DNA of 64,000 nucleotides from positions 1 to 64,000 of the forward strand of contig CAJFCV020000002.1 of assembly GCA_904066235.2 (NCBI GenBank), written 5' to 3'. The position numbers were made by a program, and so were the translations under genes. Below, piece after piece: positions 49,177 through 61,432 of this stretch (position 1 is its first letter; each line of letters starts with the position of its first letter). Below the pieces are notes generated by a model. It worked only from the letters and a program-made list of their open reading frames with translations. It did not search any database and was not told where the DNA came from. The DNA is from Bursaphelenchus xylophilus. Taxonomy: Eukaryota > Nematoda > Chromadorea > Rhabditida > Aphelenchoididae.

Positions 49177-51222
49177 GTTCAGACCATTCCTTTGTGAGTC
49201 ATCTTTACTGACGCTTTACATAAAGTTAATCAGCGGAACGTTAAAGGACGGTCTTTTTTTCATTTCCCCAACCCCACTTCAAGACCAAACTCTTAACTCA
49301 TTTTTAACGGCGTTTCACCTAATTTGAGTCCCTCCTACAACGCCGAGGAAGTGAAGAAAACAAATAACTTTGGGGGTCAAGAAAAACAGATGAACGCAGT
49401 CGAGTTGTCAGTTTTTTTTGTATTTTTAAGATTTTTAAACTAAGATTCCATCCGTTTTGCGACGATATTTTGTGTGGGAAGATTGGCGCGCAGACAAAGG
49501 GGGAGTCGTCATCAGAAGCTACTGGTTGCATTGTTCTGTTTCATAACAAGGCTACTCAAAACGAGGTTCTTCGGTCACTGAACCCTCTTCTACAGAAACT
49601 TCAAAGCATTTTTTGAGAATTATTTTCAGGTGAATAGAGATGAAAAGTACGATTTGGAGAGCAAAATAGGGCGGAGTACGCAAAAAAGACCCCAAAATTA
49701 TTTGCTAAATACAATGTACGATTTAGAAGGTTTCAAAATGAAAGTGTCATCTGAAAGTTATCGCTACGATGGATATAACTATGCAAGTTTGTCTCGAGGG
49801 GAACGCAACAAAAATCAGAATTTGACTTCCGTTTTGTTTGCTCAAAATCCTTATAAGGAAGCAGACTATGAAAAACCCGCAAGGCTGATTTATAAAAAAC
49901 GGTTTATAAAGTATTATATTATTGTAAATGCGGCTGTGAGGGGGTTGGATACAGTTCACAAATAGTGCAAACAAATGAGCGTAAACAATTACGGAAAGAC
50001 TGTACAGTAAAACGTATGGACCGACTGATAAAACATAGTTGATCCAGGGTACTTGGAAAGGATAGAAGTATCAATTTCAAAGCTTCATCGCCTGTTATTT
50101 CATTGGCTGGGCCACAAAACAACAGAAATTGTTTGTGGCAGGAAACAGTTGGCAGAGAAAAATTTATTTGGAATTTGATGACAAAAAATGATTTTTCTGT
50201 GTAAATGTAAATTTTCCTTTTTTCTAACGACCCAAAAAATTTTAAATTGTTGACAAAAAATCTTCATGGGTGTTTGGAGCCTTTACACAACAAACTACAA
50301 CAAAATCTGCCTATAGCAAGCAACTTCAGAGGTTTCAAGGGTCAATTAGGTCAAAATTAACCTCCGTTCAACGAAACCCTTTTATTACAAATAATTTTTG
50401 GTCGCTTGTGATTTGTTATACAGAGGTTCACTGTACCGAAGTTCCTTTTCATTGCAACTCTGATAGTTTAGAAAACCCCTTCATTTTAATAAATATTAAT
50501 CATCGTTACAAAAAAAATAAATAATAATAACTGAAGATGAAAAATTAGACCGATTACTCCCAAAATACAAATTGCTCCCTCCAAAAGTCATGTACTTCCA
50601 AAAATACCCTTCCTGATCGAAATTATAAAAAAAAAAACAAATACAAAAATTCGAACGGAGAGCAGCGAAGATGTAACCCCATCGTGGTAAACCAGTTCTC
50701 CTTCTGCGTCCCTACCCACCTTCTCCATTATGGGTATTCCGAAAAGAGTTCGCTCCGATTATTATACACGTTAAATGGTATAAAAGATGAGCAGCTAAAC
50801 GGATTAAGAACGTTGGGATCAAGTAGATCCGAAGGGAAGGGGGGAGATTACAACATGGCATTGTGGATATTGGAGAGAGGAGAAATACCCGTGGATACAT
50901 GGGGTGACAAATGTTTGGGAGAAAATCAAATATTAATATTAAGGAAGAAGGTAGTTTTGGCGAGTTTTCAAAAAGTGCATATAGCAAGGAAAGAGTTATA
51001 AAAATACGGTAGAATTACGATATTATACAAAGATAAGTCAGAGAAATTTTTGTTATTCATTACGCAGTCTTTTTCTACACTTTTGGTGCCTCTAAAGTCA
51101 TTTGGTTTTGACAAAGTTGTATTGCACAGTAATTTGTTACTGAGCGACTTTGCTGTTACGTAAAAAGGCACACCAAACTCTGAACCCTTGCATTTTTCAT
51201 CGGCCCGACACATCATCTCAAG
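49177..51222. other. Gene-poor stretch with two unassigned ORFs
   Basis: A TTTTCAG at 49629 precedes a plus-strand open stretch to 49965 (DEKYDLESKIGRSTQKRP, YEKPARLIYKKRFIKYY), and another plus-strand ORF lies at 50684-51001 (TLNGIKDEQLNGLRTLGSS, NMALWILERGEIPVDTWGDK). Both look mildly protein-like but neither belongs to a family I know, and no flanking exons were found. Confidence 0.3.
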
Positions 51223-51665
51223 TACAGTGAGGGAGCGGATCCAATGGCAAAAAAGGTCTCCTTTTGCATCCCGGAAGGGACCAAAATGTCTCCAAACCCT
51301 TCCCTTCTCTAAGCTAAAAAATCCCGCTTTGAAGAGCCCGCATTGAAGGAAAGAGCGCGCTTTGCAAAGCGGAGTTTTTTAGCTTAGATAAGGGAAGGGT
51401 TTGGAGTCATTTTGGTTCTTTCCAGGATGCAAAATGACACGTTTTTTGCCATTGGATCAGGTCCCCTGTAATCTTTCTTAATGCTTCAAAGTTTTTTCGA
51501 TGTTCACGGGGTTTGTTGTATAGAGGTTTCACTGTATGAAAAAAATAAGCGAAATTAGAATTTTGAATTTTTTTTGTCAAAAAATTCGTTTTTCCCTCCA
51601 AAAAATCGGCGGATTTGTCCATACTCTGACACGTTTTTTGCCATTGGATCAGGTCCCTCACTGTA
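51223..51665. mobile_element. Tc1/mariner-like MITE, CAGTGAGGGA type, probably nested
   Basis: TA dinucleotides flank CAGTGAGGGA..GGATCCAATGG at the left (51223) and the complement CCATTGGATCAGGTCCCTCACTG at the right (to 51665). A further end, GCCATTGGATCAGGTCCCC with TGTA, lies internally at about 51471 and pairs with the left end through a 100-base hairpin centred near 51345, suggesting a complete 250-bp copy plus a second terminus from another copy. Confidence 0.7.
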
Positions 51666-52669
51666 TTAGTCTGCAGAAACTGTTCAATACTTCGCATATT
51701 CGGCTTGTCTATATATGTAATGAAAAACGAATAATTTGAAGAAAAGTAAATAGACCACCATGAGGCACTTTAACAAGATTCATTTCTCTCCATTTCAATT
51801 CCAAGATCATTTTCAAAAGATGTGGTGTTTTCATTGGGTTTAAAATGGATTTCGTATATTTACCGAAGTAAAATGGCCAAAAGTGCTTGTAAGGGCAATA
51901 AGATTCAATTATCTTAAAGTTTGGGTTTTTTGCATATATCCTTAAACAGAATTGCGTAATTTTAAGAAAAAAATGTAACCACAAAAAAAGTAGACTAAAA
52001 ATCTTGGAACAAACTTTTTTACATCAAAATCCGGGGCCACGTCATCAAGGTCAAAACCCCAGCCTTTCAACATCTATGATCTTCAACCACACATATTATA
52101 TTTCCAAGGGCTGACAAAAGCCTTGACTCTTTGAACGAAAACCGATTCCGATACCCGGATTCCGAGTGCCCATCTTCATTTCTCTCTTATTCAAATAACG
52201 AGTCAGTGAGTAGAGGCAGCGGAATATACTTTTTGTTTTCTTTTGTCTGGAATTTTGCAAACCCCGTAACGAATCAGTTATTTTCGTTTTTTACTAAACT
52301 TTTGTGAGAATCGAGAAGCAAGATGATGAGTTTTTAGAGGAATTATATGTGTGTATAACGGATAAATCAGTAGGGAGCATGGTGGATTAAAAAAATCTAT
52401 TTTTACGAACCTCAAAAATTGCTGACATAAAATTCTAGTGAAATATAAAACATATCTACAACGGAAAATTTCTGCGGTCCAAAAGTCGCATTTATGTTAA
52501 AATTAACTTCTGTAGAACACAACTCTTCTATAACGAATAAAATTTTAGTCTGTTGCCATTCTCTGCGCAGGTTTGACTGCTTTTTTTCGAACCGCAAAAG
52601 GTTCTAGTGCCATCAGATTTGCTGATAAGTTGATACACTTTCCCGATCGTCACAGACTTTGTTTATGAG
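51666..52669. other. Intergenic sequence, no gene seen
   Basis: AT-rich, with no exon, tRNA or recognised repeat. Confidence 0.4.
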
Positions 52670-52821
52670 TAGACATGGCTCGTCGGCCGGCCCGGGCCGA
52701 AAATCTCGGCCCGGCCCGTTTCAAATTTTCCGTCGGCCCGGCCCGTTCTAAATTTGCTTCGGCCCGGCCCACGGCCCGGCCCAGGCCTGCCCGGGCCGGC
52801 CCGGCCCGAGAGCCATGTCTA
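52670..52821. mobile_element. hAT-like array MITE, TAGACATGGCTC type, short form
   Basis: Perfect 8-bp duplication TTTATGAG (52662-52669 and 52822-52829). Ends TAGACATGGCTC and GAGCCATGTCTA match the 499-bp element at 43377-43875, and the left arm is nearly identical (TCGTCGGCCGGCCCGGGCCG). It lacks the AT-rich interior, so at 152 bp it is an internal-deletion derivative that still moved. Confidence 0.92.
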
Positions 52822-53155
52822 TTTATGAGAACATACCCTTAAAAATCGATGCCAAGTTTAAGCGAAAGCCGAGGGCGCCTTCAGCGTGGGCCGAGGCTCT
52901 ATCGCAGAGTCAATAATCCATCTCCTCAGAACATCCCCACTCCATAAACAATCTGAATAAATACCGTCATCTCCTTGTGGATCCCTCGATTTCCGTTAGA
53001 AAAACAAATTAGAGGAGAACGTTGTTGGCGTTTATTGTATTACGTCATTCAAGTTCTTTTTTCGATTTCTTTTGATTTTGGTTTCCCCGGAATCGCGATG
53101 GATTCATTAAGATGAGGAATAATTATAAACGATGAAGAGCCGGAAATTACATTAG

Positions 53156-53176
53156 ATAGAGAGAGAGAGAGAGAGA
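53156..53176. repeat. (GA)n microsatellite
   Basis: A short run of about ten GA repeats. Confidence 0.9.
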
Positions 53177-53580
53177 ATAAAGTTGATCCAACTCTTGTCG
53201 TATATACTTGGAGAAACGGAGAAATTATGCAACCATTTTGAAGCGTTATGTCATCAACATTAAAGTGTATGAAAAGTGATCTCAAGATGAAAGTGCTGAA
53301 GAACAAAACAAAACTCATGCAGAAAGACTGAGAGCCGAAACCTCCGTACAACGAATAACAAGGGACAAAAAAAAACAATGTTTGTTGTGTGAGGGTTACG
53401 CGGAATATTTATTTTATTTTTTTATTTTTCAAAATCTTCACTTTGAATTTTAAAGTCCAACATTTTTATTTTCTCTTCCGCAAGCTCTTCTGATCAGTCG
53501 ATTCTCTCTGAAAATCAAATCTTGGTTTGGTCAGTTTTGGATGATCAAACTGCTAGAAGGCAAAAAAAGGAATCGAAGGA

Positions 53581-54507
53581 ATGAGCGAGAGTGACAGGTA
53601 TTTAGGTCATCAAAAATGCAAGAACACCTAAAAATTTTAATTTTTCCGTCTTGTTTAGTGTCGTAACCCTGCCTTCTGCCGAATTCGAGCTCATCGAGGA
53701 ACAGGACGTGGTTTCCATCGAGTCCTACATCTTGAACGCCCTGAAAGAAGACTCCTTTGCCCCGCTGAATCCGATAAAGATCCTCAAGACCCAAGAAATC
53801 TCCGATTTTTCGATGAGCACCTACTTCGACTCATCGACCAGCGAAACCAACCAAGAGAATATTGGGAATGAGTTCTTTTACCCCACAGTTCTGATGATTT
53901 CTACATTTGGAGCACTGTCTTTTTTGGGCCCAACCATTCTTGGCCCTTGGATGGGGAGTTTTTTCCAAATTTTCGTCGTTTTTGGAATCTGGGAGTGGCT
54001 TCAATTGTATGGCGACAACTTTGATCGACGAAATGTATGCTGAATTTTATTGGTACATGATTTTAGTGAAGCTTCGAAGCTGCACTCTGTAGAATTTTTG
54101 AAATGATCCTATAATTTTTTGTCATACATTTTCAGAAGTTCCACATGGACGTGGCCAATGTCCTGGAGACCTCGAAAGCCTTTGATTTCAATTTGCCGCC
54201 GGATTTGGAGGGAACAACACCTTGTTGTGGGAGGTTTGTAAAGCCAGAGGAACCCATCTTGAAAAAGATTTTCAACGCGAATTCGGAGCAAGAAAAGTTG
54301 GATAAGGTGAGCGTTTACTGTATTTATTAATTTTTTTGACTTATTAAGGCTCTAAAAAGCTTTGATTTTCAGTTCTATGCTGCTCATTATGGTCCGGAGT
54401 ATCGGACTGGAAAGAAGGCGATGATTGAGAAAAAGCTGATGGATGATATGAAAAGGAAGAATCCAGAGAAATCACCGAGCAAAATGAAACGAGAAACTCC
54501 ACTTTGA
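53581..54507 (+). CDS. Unrecognised membrane protein (232 aa)
   Basis: Exons 53581-53597, 53659-54034, 54136-54306 and 54373-54507 sum to 699 bases in frame (232 aa plus stop). I do not recognise the family. The first 90 residues are acidic and soluble-looking (MSESD, SAEFELIEEQDVVSIESYIL, YFDSSTSETNQENIG). Two adjacent hydrophobic segments follow (VLMISTFGALSFLGPTILGP; GSFFQIFVVFGIWEWLQLYG), probably a helical hairpin near residues 95 to 135. The C-terminal part has CCGRFVKPEEPILKKIF, HYGPEYRTGKKAMIEKKLM and a lysine-rich tail. There is no signal peptide. It ends only 64 bases from the stop of the convergent GST gene. A family search would be decisive. Confidence 0.75.
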
Positions 54508-54570
54508 TCTTATCGGAGCAGTTTTATCAATAAAACTAAAAATACTTTTTAAAGAGCATGCCAATTATGT

Positions 54571-55878
54571 TTAGTTAACAGTTTCCTTTCTGTTTGCCAT
54601 ATAATCCTTGATTTGTGGGAGTTTTTGAATCTTTTCGAAATGCTCCACCACTATTGGATACTTTGCGACCAATTTATCATCAAGCTTCCTCAAGGTGGTG
54701 ACGTAATTTTGAACAAAAAAGTCAGCGTAGGTTATGCCAGACTTGAGAACATAGCCATTCCCAGTCCCTTCCAACATTTTGGCGAAAAATTCCAAAGCTT
54801 TGGTGGCCGGAGGAATAAATTCGGCATAAGCGACGTCCTGAAACGGCATTGCAGAGGAGGATTTACAAGCATCATACAACCGTAACCTACGATCTCCTCG
54901 GCGCTTTCAATAGGCTTAATACCCGCTCGATGAAGGAGGTATTTCAAGTGAGCAAGAATGTAATCGTGGGAGAACTGACAAGTCTCATCGGCTTTGGCCT
55001 CTTCCCAAGAATCTTTTCCATTCAATCCGGTGAATCGGCCAATGTAACGGAGGATTGAGCCCGACTGAGTAAGCATCTTCCCATCCACAAACAACGCTGG
55101 GACTGTAATGCCGGGATATACTGAAAAAAAACCTGGCTAATATTTGCATGCATACATACCATTACTGCAAGCCTTTTTGCCAAATTAACATGTCAACGCT
55201 AAAGGCCCAGTTCAAAAGTTGCTGACCACGGTTCAAAGCTTACTTGTTACCTTATGAACTTCAGCGGACCTATTTTTATTAATAGGGGAAGTACTCCAAG
55301 TGCGACGCTCAGATTTTGATGAAACTTGGCACAAATTTTGAATAATTTTTTCTAAGATAGATGCGAGAAGCCTACCTCGCGCTTTGCAGAAACAACCGGG
55401 ATTTTTAAATCGAAAGTCGGCGAAAATTTAGGACTTTTTGCCGAATTTCGGCACGAAAAGTTTCATGCCTATTTCAACCGTAAAGGATAATGTTTCTACA
55501 AAACGTTTCGTGCTCTCTCGGCGGCAAAAATCGTTCGATATCTCGGCGGCGCACGCAAAGCGCGAACTAAAACTTTCAGGAATTGATATTTAGTGCATAC
55601 CCGAAATGTGTGCAAAATTTAAAGAAAATCTGAGCGTCGCACTTGGAGTACTTCCCCTGTAAATTTTGAGGTAGAGGCTTTATCGATAAATGGGCAAGTT
55701 ACGTGTTATAATAGAATGCATTTTGAGGAAAAATTGAAGACTCACATTCCTTAAACTTTGCAAATTCGGGAGCGGAATATCGTATGTCTTCGAATGGAAT
55801 GCCCGCATAATGCAGACATAACCTCAGCGGCTCGCAAAGCCCGCGGCTGTCCATGTAGTGCAGGCCGTATTGTGGCAT
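54571..55878 (-). CDS. Glutathione S-transferase, nematode sigma type, copy 1
   Basis: GSTs conjugate glutathione to electrophiles in the cytosol; the sigma-like class is greatly expanded in nematodes. Minus-strand exons 55746-55878, 54891-55120 and 54571-54837 add to 630 bases (209 aa plus stop) with intact phases. MPQYGLHYMDSRGLCEPLR opens the thioredoxin fold, the Tyr of LHYMDSRG being the catalytic one; YPGITVPALFVDGKML and LTQSGSILRYIGRFTGL form the glutathione site (QSGSILRYI); the helical domain includes DSWEEAKADETCQF, GNGYVLKSGITYADFFVQNY and KYPIVVEHFEKIQKLPQIKD. Intron 1 contains a GGGGAAGTACTCC repeat (55285-55657). Copy 2 lies immediately upstream in the same orientation; the exon structure is the same. 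Confidence 0.95.
55285..55657. repeat. GGGGAAGTACTCC repeat family, copy C, in a GST intron
   Basis: Ends GGGGAAGTACTCCAAGTGCG and GTCGCACTTGGAGTACTTCCCC match copies A and B. It is shorter because of an internal loss near 55500, where TTTCTACAAAACG joins directly to TTTCGTGCTCTC. It lies wholly inside intron 1 of GST copy 1, followed by the same TGTAAATTT.GAGGTAGAGGC flank as copy B. Confidence 0.88.
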
Positions 55879-56540
55879 CGAAACTAAAACATTCAAAGGG
55901 TAATAATGACAAAGCTACTTAAGTAAAAAAAACTTTGGAGAAAACGTAAATTTGTTTGGTACATTTTAACGAAGTGGATGAGGTGGAAACGGATTTTCTG
56001 ACCCTTTTTGATTCGTTTCGCACAAAGTTTATCGTATATTTTGTGTTCGCGTCTTAAAAAAGGATTTTTTAAGACGCTTGGGTTTGTAGGATGAACTTAT
56101 ATAATAGTTTCGGTGTTGAACGGGTTAATAAGGTCATGCGGCGAAATTCTGCTTACAAGAATATCACAAGTGCTTGGATCTACGAGCCTCCGTTTATTAA
56201 AATTTTTACGTCATTCTGCTCAAACATCGATTTTCGGAAGAGATTTCAGAAGGTTTTAGCTCGCGCTTCACACCGCCGGTTTGATTGTATGTTCGTACGA
56301 AGCGTAATGAAGGAATCAAAAAATGTGTATGTATTTATTTGTTTTTTATCTTTTGACCGCTTTAGTCGACGTTTTTTGCGCCGGATTCTTACATGTTTTC
56401 AGTTCATGACGGGAGCGCCTGGAGGGAATTTGCGCTTAATTTTTCCGGTTGGTCTCGCCTTTTTAGTTCCGAAATTTAACGGACTTCAAGTTGAAAGTTT
56501 TGGAATCTATCCAAGGTGACAATGTTTATATTAATTACAG
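55879..56540. other. Spacer between GST copies
   Basis: Contains a plus-strand ORF at 56091-56519 (142 codons: ERVNKVMRRNSAYKNITSAW, FDRFSRRFLRRILTCFQFMT) that I cannot assign; it is basic, has no splice context and may be chance. Confidence 0.35.
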
Positions 56541-57440
56541 TTAGTTTACAGTGTCAGGCCGATTGGCAATATATTCTTTCAATTGTGGGAGATTTCGGAT
56601 CTTGTCGTAGTGCTCAACAACTTTTGGGTATTTCGCGACCAATTTCTCATCAAGTTTTGTCAAAGTGGTCACATAAGATTGGACAACAAAATCAGCATAA
56701 GTTATTCCGGATTTCAGGACATATCCATTTCCGGCGTCTTCCAACATCTTGTTAAAAAATTCCAAAGCTTTGGTGGCTGGTGGAACGAATTCGGCGTATG
56801 CGGCTTCCTAAAACAGCATTTTAGTCCCTTTTCAGATCAGTAGCACGCATGAGCTGTTCAACAAACAAGAGTTACCACATCTTCTGCTGGTTTGATGTTA
56901 GCCTTATGGAAAAGGTACTTCAAATGGGCGAGGAGACAGTCGTGGAAGAAATGGAAGGTCTCGTCCGCTTTGGCCTCTTCCCAAGAATCTTTCCCGTTCA
57001 GTCCGGTTAATCGGGCAATGTAACGAAGGACAGCGCCAGATTGAGACAAAGGCTTGCCATCAACATAGAACACTGGGACCTGTTTGTTCGGGTATACTGA
57101 AAGAGTTATGATGAGTGTTCAAAAAGTGCCGGAAAACAGAAAACTAAACGTGTTAAATTTTCGCAGATCATGTCGGGTTGCCGTGTTGCCGTCTAAAGAC
57201 CCCTTTCGTATAAAATTTACTCTACCGACTTGAGAAACCCTCTGTGAATTTTCTTTTGCGGTTGCATATAGTTTTAGTGCAAAACAGAATAACGTTCTCG
57301 AACTTACACTCTTTGTACTTTGGGAACTCAGCAAACGAATATCTCTTGTCCTCGAACGGAATGCCGGCATAGTGGAGACAATACCTTGTTGGCTCGCAGA
57401 GACCTCGACAGTTCAAGTAGTGCAGACTGTATTCGGGCAT
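56541..57440 (-). CDS. Glutathione S-transferase, nematode sigma type, copy 2
   Basis: Tandem paralogue of copy 1. Exons 57308-57440, 56876-57096 and 56541-56807 sum to 621 bases (206 aa plus stop) in frame. The catalytic-Tyr segment is MPEYSLHYLNCRGLCEPTR, the glutathione site SQSGAVLRYIARLTGLNG, and the helical domain GKDSWEEAKADETFHF, ATKALEFFNKMLEDAGNGYV and KYPKVVEHYDKIRNLPQLKE. Intron positions match copy 1 exactly, so the pair arose by tandem duplication; exon 2 is three codons shorter. The third-exon proteins are clearly more alike than exon 1, consistent with either selection or partial conversion. Intact and probably functional. Confidence 0.95.
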
Positions 57441-58658
57441 TCTAGGAATTCCTAAAGCAAAATCTCAGTTGTATCAATTCAATGAGCACGTTGAAATTTA
57501 TATTCCAAAAATGATGACAATATGTTCGAAAAACTGATAAAACTAAAACGAAATTCGTCTGCACAGAGCGTGAAAAGCGTGAAAGGAGACCGATGGAATC
57601 AACTTTTGATCGCCTTAATCACGTTTTATAAAGCACGTCTATTGGTTTATAGTCTGGCTCGAAGCGTCTGGAAATGTAAAAAACCCTCGAGTTGTGGTCT
57701 TAGCAGGGTGGTCTCTGGTTTGTAATCTTCTATGGGTTATTACGAGTTGAAGTGAAGTAGATATTTGATTTCGCCGGTCTGCTTGATAAAAGGCCGGAAA
57801 TATAATAAATAATTTGTTTGAATCACCTCGTGTAGAATTTATGTACAAAATTTATCGAGGTTCTGCTAGACATCGGACCCGCTCCAACCAAATTATGGCA
57901 TGCCGTTTTCCTCCTACTGTGTACTACTTTGTTTGTAGGTGCTTCTGTTGCCACTCAACAAGCTGATTTTTTCGTCAAGAGCAGAGTCGGAAGTCAGAGT
58001 GGGCAAAGCGGGTGCAAAGTCATTACAAACTCGGAGCGTCATGCAGGACACAGCTCCCTTGTCATTTGCAACAGAACATGTCACTAAAATATATACCGGT
58101 CGACAAAATTTTCTTTCCACCTGGATCTCGGGAACTGCTGGGCCTAGAACCTTGTAAATGGGCAGAGAAACACTGTGGAACAGTCTAACACCATACCCCA
58201 AAAATAGTGTTATTGTATATCATTCGATGCACTTCACATGCCCTTTTTTGAAAACGGCAAGAAACCGGGTGACAAAATTTTCTTTCCACTTTGGAGAAAA
58301 CGTTTCTAACTCATAAGCCGGAGGGTGCTAACAAGGCATGATTGTGGTATCGTTGTGATTGCGAAGTACTCCTCTCTCGATGGGTGTCACAACTTTACAG
58401 GGGTTTTTGTTGTTTACTCCGGTCGTAGAATTAGATTTAATATAAGTGCGTTGCAGGGGAAAATGCGCGCTTTCAGGGTTTGCGAAACCGGAGCAAACGA
58501 GTGTGTCTTGCAGTTTACAAAAAATGTATTCAACTCTTGGTTCAAGCATGCAATGTAAGGACAGAATACATATTGTTTCAATAGTTTATTGATGATACAA
58601 CAACTATGCTATGCAGCTTACTCATTTATAATATTATATACACCCGTAATGAACAAAA
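57441..58658. other. Spacer between GST copy 2 and UGT
   Basis: No supported exon. CAAAATTTTCTTTCCAC occurs twice (about 58104 and 58272). The stretch from about 58442 to 58658 recurs near the right edge (63386-63491 and 63716-63821) and is part of the UGT 3' duplication. Confidence 0.4.
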
Positions 58659-61017
58659 TTATGCGATTTTTTCTGATTTCGTCTTCTTGTTTGCGACCAG
58701 TTGGCAGGCCACAACCGTACCCAGTTTCCTCGCGGCAAAGATTGTTACCCATAGCGCTGTCACAAACACGGCGAAGACAAAAAGGGCGGCATCCACACAG
58801 AAGTACTGAACCCAGCTCATTGGCGGGATATTCACCTTCTTCAGCTCGTCACCATATTTGGTAGCGTAGATCACAGCATCCAAAAATACTTGCTCGGGTC
58901 GCTGAGGAGCGTCTTTCATCATAGCTTGCTTTTTGAGGATGTTCTCTTTGTAGCTGAAAATGCCGATTACATTTATACGCGATGTGTCGTTATCCTACCT
59001 TGGATTCTCCAACACTGCTTCCAGCGCTTCAGAGATGCTGTCCGCCGTCAGTGTATATTTATCCAATATAACTCCGATTCCGTGGTATTTTGTAAGCGCT
59101 GCCGTCCGCTTCTGATCCATAAACATTGGGACTGAGATCAATGGGACTCCGAAGTTAATGGCTTCGAATAAGCCGGTGATTCCACCATGAGAAATCATCG
59201 CTTTTGTCTTGGGATGGGCTAATAGGGCGGGTTGATTGACCCATTTTGCCACATGTATATTAGGAATAGCTTCGAAAATAGACTGCAATAAGATAACTTA
59301 AAGTTTATTCAAGCCAAACTTGCCTTAATCTCCGGATCATCCGCATTTTCCATCTGCCATAGAAATTGGTAATCCTTGAATCGCGAAAAAGCAGAGATAA
59401 AGGCGCCACGAATCGCTGGACTCATCTGTTTCGTATTCACAATGGAGCCGAACGAGAGCCAAACAACTCCTTTCTTGGCCTTCTCAAAGATCGGCTGCAA
59501 GAAGGCGTCAATTTTCCCTGCTTTGGGCATCCCGATTCCTCCAACCTGCTTGATTTGAGCGGTCGAAAAGTCGGGGAAATTGAGGAATTCAAGGGAATTC
59601 ACAAAGCTGTAGATAACGCCGGCAGCAAGGTCGGCGTTCGAGGTGGAGTTCGGAGGAAGAGATCTTGGTTTAAGGCCGCTAAATCCCCGCAGTTTCATTG
59701 GGATCAAAATGTGATATCTCAAATAGTTGTACAAGTTGACCACCCGGTCGAAGAATGACATCAAATGGCCTGAGGGAGGTACCTCGTTGTAGACTGCAAA
59801 CAAAATATAAAGCTCGTCTTGCTGTGTAAACTACAGTGCTCTAAATTTAAGCTTACCAGGCACAAGTCCTGGAGGCGAGGGGATACTGAAATCATTTCTG
59901 CTCGGAAAAGCGAGACCATGCACCGAGAAGTACATAATCTTGTCAATTCCTAGGACATTAGCCACGAACAATCCGCATGAATCGACATGCTCGACGAAGG
60001 CGGCGTCGTATTTTTTGGACCTCAATAAATTCATGTAGCCCTTGTCTTCTAATGTTGCATCACACCCCTTTGTCAGCAATTCGTTCAAAACGTTCATTCC
60101 TTCCCAAGTTAAGGCGTCACCACTTTCAGTAAAGACATCGTGATACATTGGAACCCGCATCGTTAGTTGGTTGAGCTCCTCGACGTTAGCTAGAGTATGG
60201 ACGCTGACATTGGCCTTCTTAGCGGCGGCTCCGGAGACAAATGTGTTGTAACGGCGGATTACGAAGTCCTGGAAGGAAAGCGATGAACAGAGCGAATTTG
60301 ATGCGATTACAGTTATCGCTAAAGGACTTGAACTACTTTGCAGTCAAGCTGGCAATTTCTAACATCACTAGAAGTTCAAGAATCAAATTCATCAAACCAT
60401 TTTTGAATTTAATGAAATAAAACGACATGTGTAACAGCTAAATTTGCTTCAATTTTAGAGCTTACTCTATACATACCGGGTGCATTTCAATCCGTCAAAA
60501 TCATTGCTCGCACTTTGCACCCGCTGAAGAAATATCAAGTGATCTTTCTTTTTGATAGGTTGTAGTTTATGCTTGCCTTTTTCGTGAAGTGATTTATTGT
60601 TAAAAAGGAATTTTCTACTTTTCACATACGCACATCATTCTTCCTTCAGGCGGCAAATCGCGAAAAACCTGTAGGGTTTTTGATAATTCACGAAAAAAGA
60701 CTAAAAAAGTGTGAGCTGGCACCTCACATATATAATACGTTTCGAAGCGGGCTGTACTAAGTTTACGCCACGTTTCATTGAATTCAAAAACTATTGCGTT
60801 AAGTTCCCATAGTTATCAATTTATACAAGCTAATCAAATTTGCACCCTAAAGGCTTAATGCACTTACCACCTTATGCCCATTCTCCACTAATAAATCGGC
60901 CAATCGCCCCCCAAATGACATGTGCGAGTAGGCAATGTTGATGACTTGAAACAGGTACCTGTATCCATGGATTTGGGGAAGGGAAAGCAAGAGCAATGCA
61001 ACAAAGAACGAATTCAT
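58659..61017 (-). CDS. UDP-glucuronosyltransferase (UGT), copy 1
   Basis: UGTs attach sugar from UDP-sugars to lipophilic compounds at the ER lumen. Minus-strand exons 60868-61017, 59857-60268, 59324-59793, 58999-59282 and 58659-58953 sum to 1,611 bases (536 aa plus stop) in frame, the usual family length. A signal peptide (MNSFFVALLLLSLPQIHG) is followed by HMSFGGRLADLLVENGHKV, VWLSFGSIVNTKQM, and the UDP-sugar signature KWVNQPALLAHPKTKAMISH, GGITGLFEAINFGVPLISVP with MFMDQ. A C-terminal membrane helix (AALFVFAVFVTALWVTIF) precedes a lysine-rich cytosolic tail (ANKKTKSEKIA). The signature has GGITG where GGxNS is typical. The intron after exon 3 uses a GC donor (AAG|GCAAGT), the only one I noted here. 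A second copy of the last exon appears at 63822. Confidence 0.95.
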
Positions 61018-61432
61018 TCTCTACTGAAGGTGTAACAGTGCTCAGCCGTCTTTTAATACCGCTCCTTTCTTCGACCTTTCCATTAAACTTCCGTTAACAA
61101 GAATTGTCAACTATCATTTCTCTTCTATTAGAAGCGAAATGTATTAAGAACCTCAATGAATACATAGCCATAGAAATCAGAAAGCTCGGAGTTTCAAAAA
61201 AAATTTTTAAAAATAGGTGCGCCAAAAGTTTGGAACAGCCTAGGAAAGTGATTATAAACTTCGGTATGGAGGCAGAACATCCTCGCATTTATTATTTTTG
61301 GATGATGCAACGAATCAGAGTGGCTTTGTCATAGTTATCATGGAATTAAAAGGTGTCTTCAACAGACAGAACCTGGCCGCTATTTGCAACGCGCAGGCCA
61401 CAACTTTAAAAAAGGCGGGTATTTGAAATGTT
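61018..61432. other. UGT upstream region
   Basis: About 415 bases between the UGT start and the RTE insertion; promoter elements are not recognisable. A plus-strand ORF (61104-61334) has no assignable family. Confidence 0.35.
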
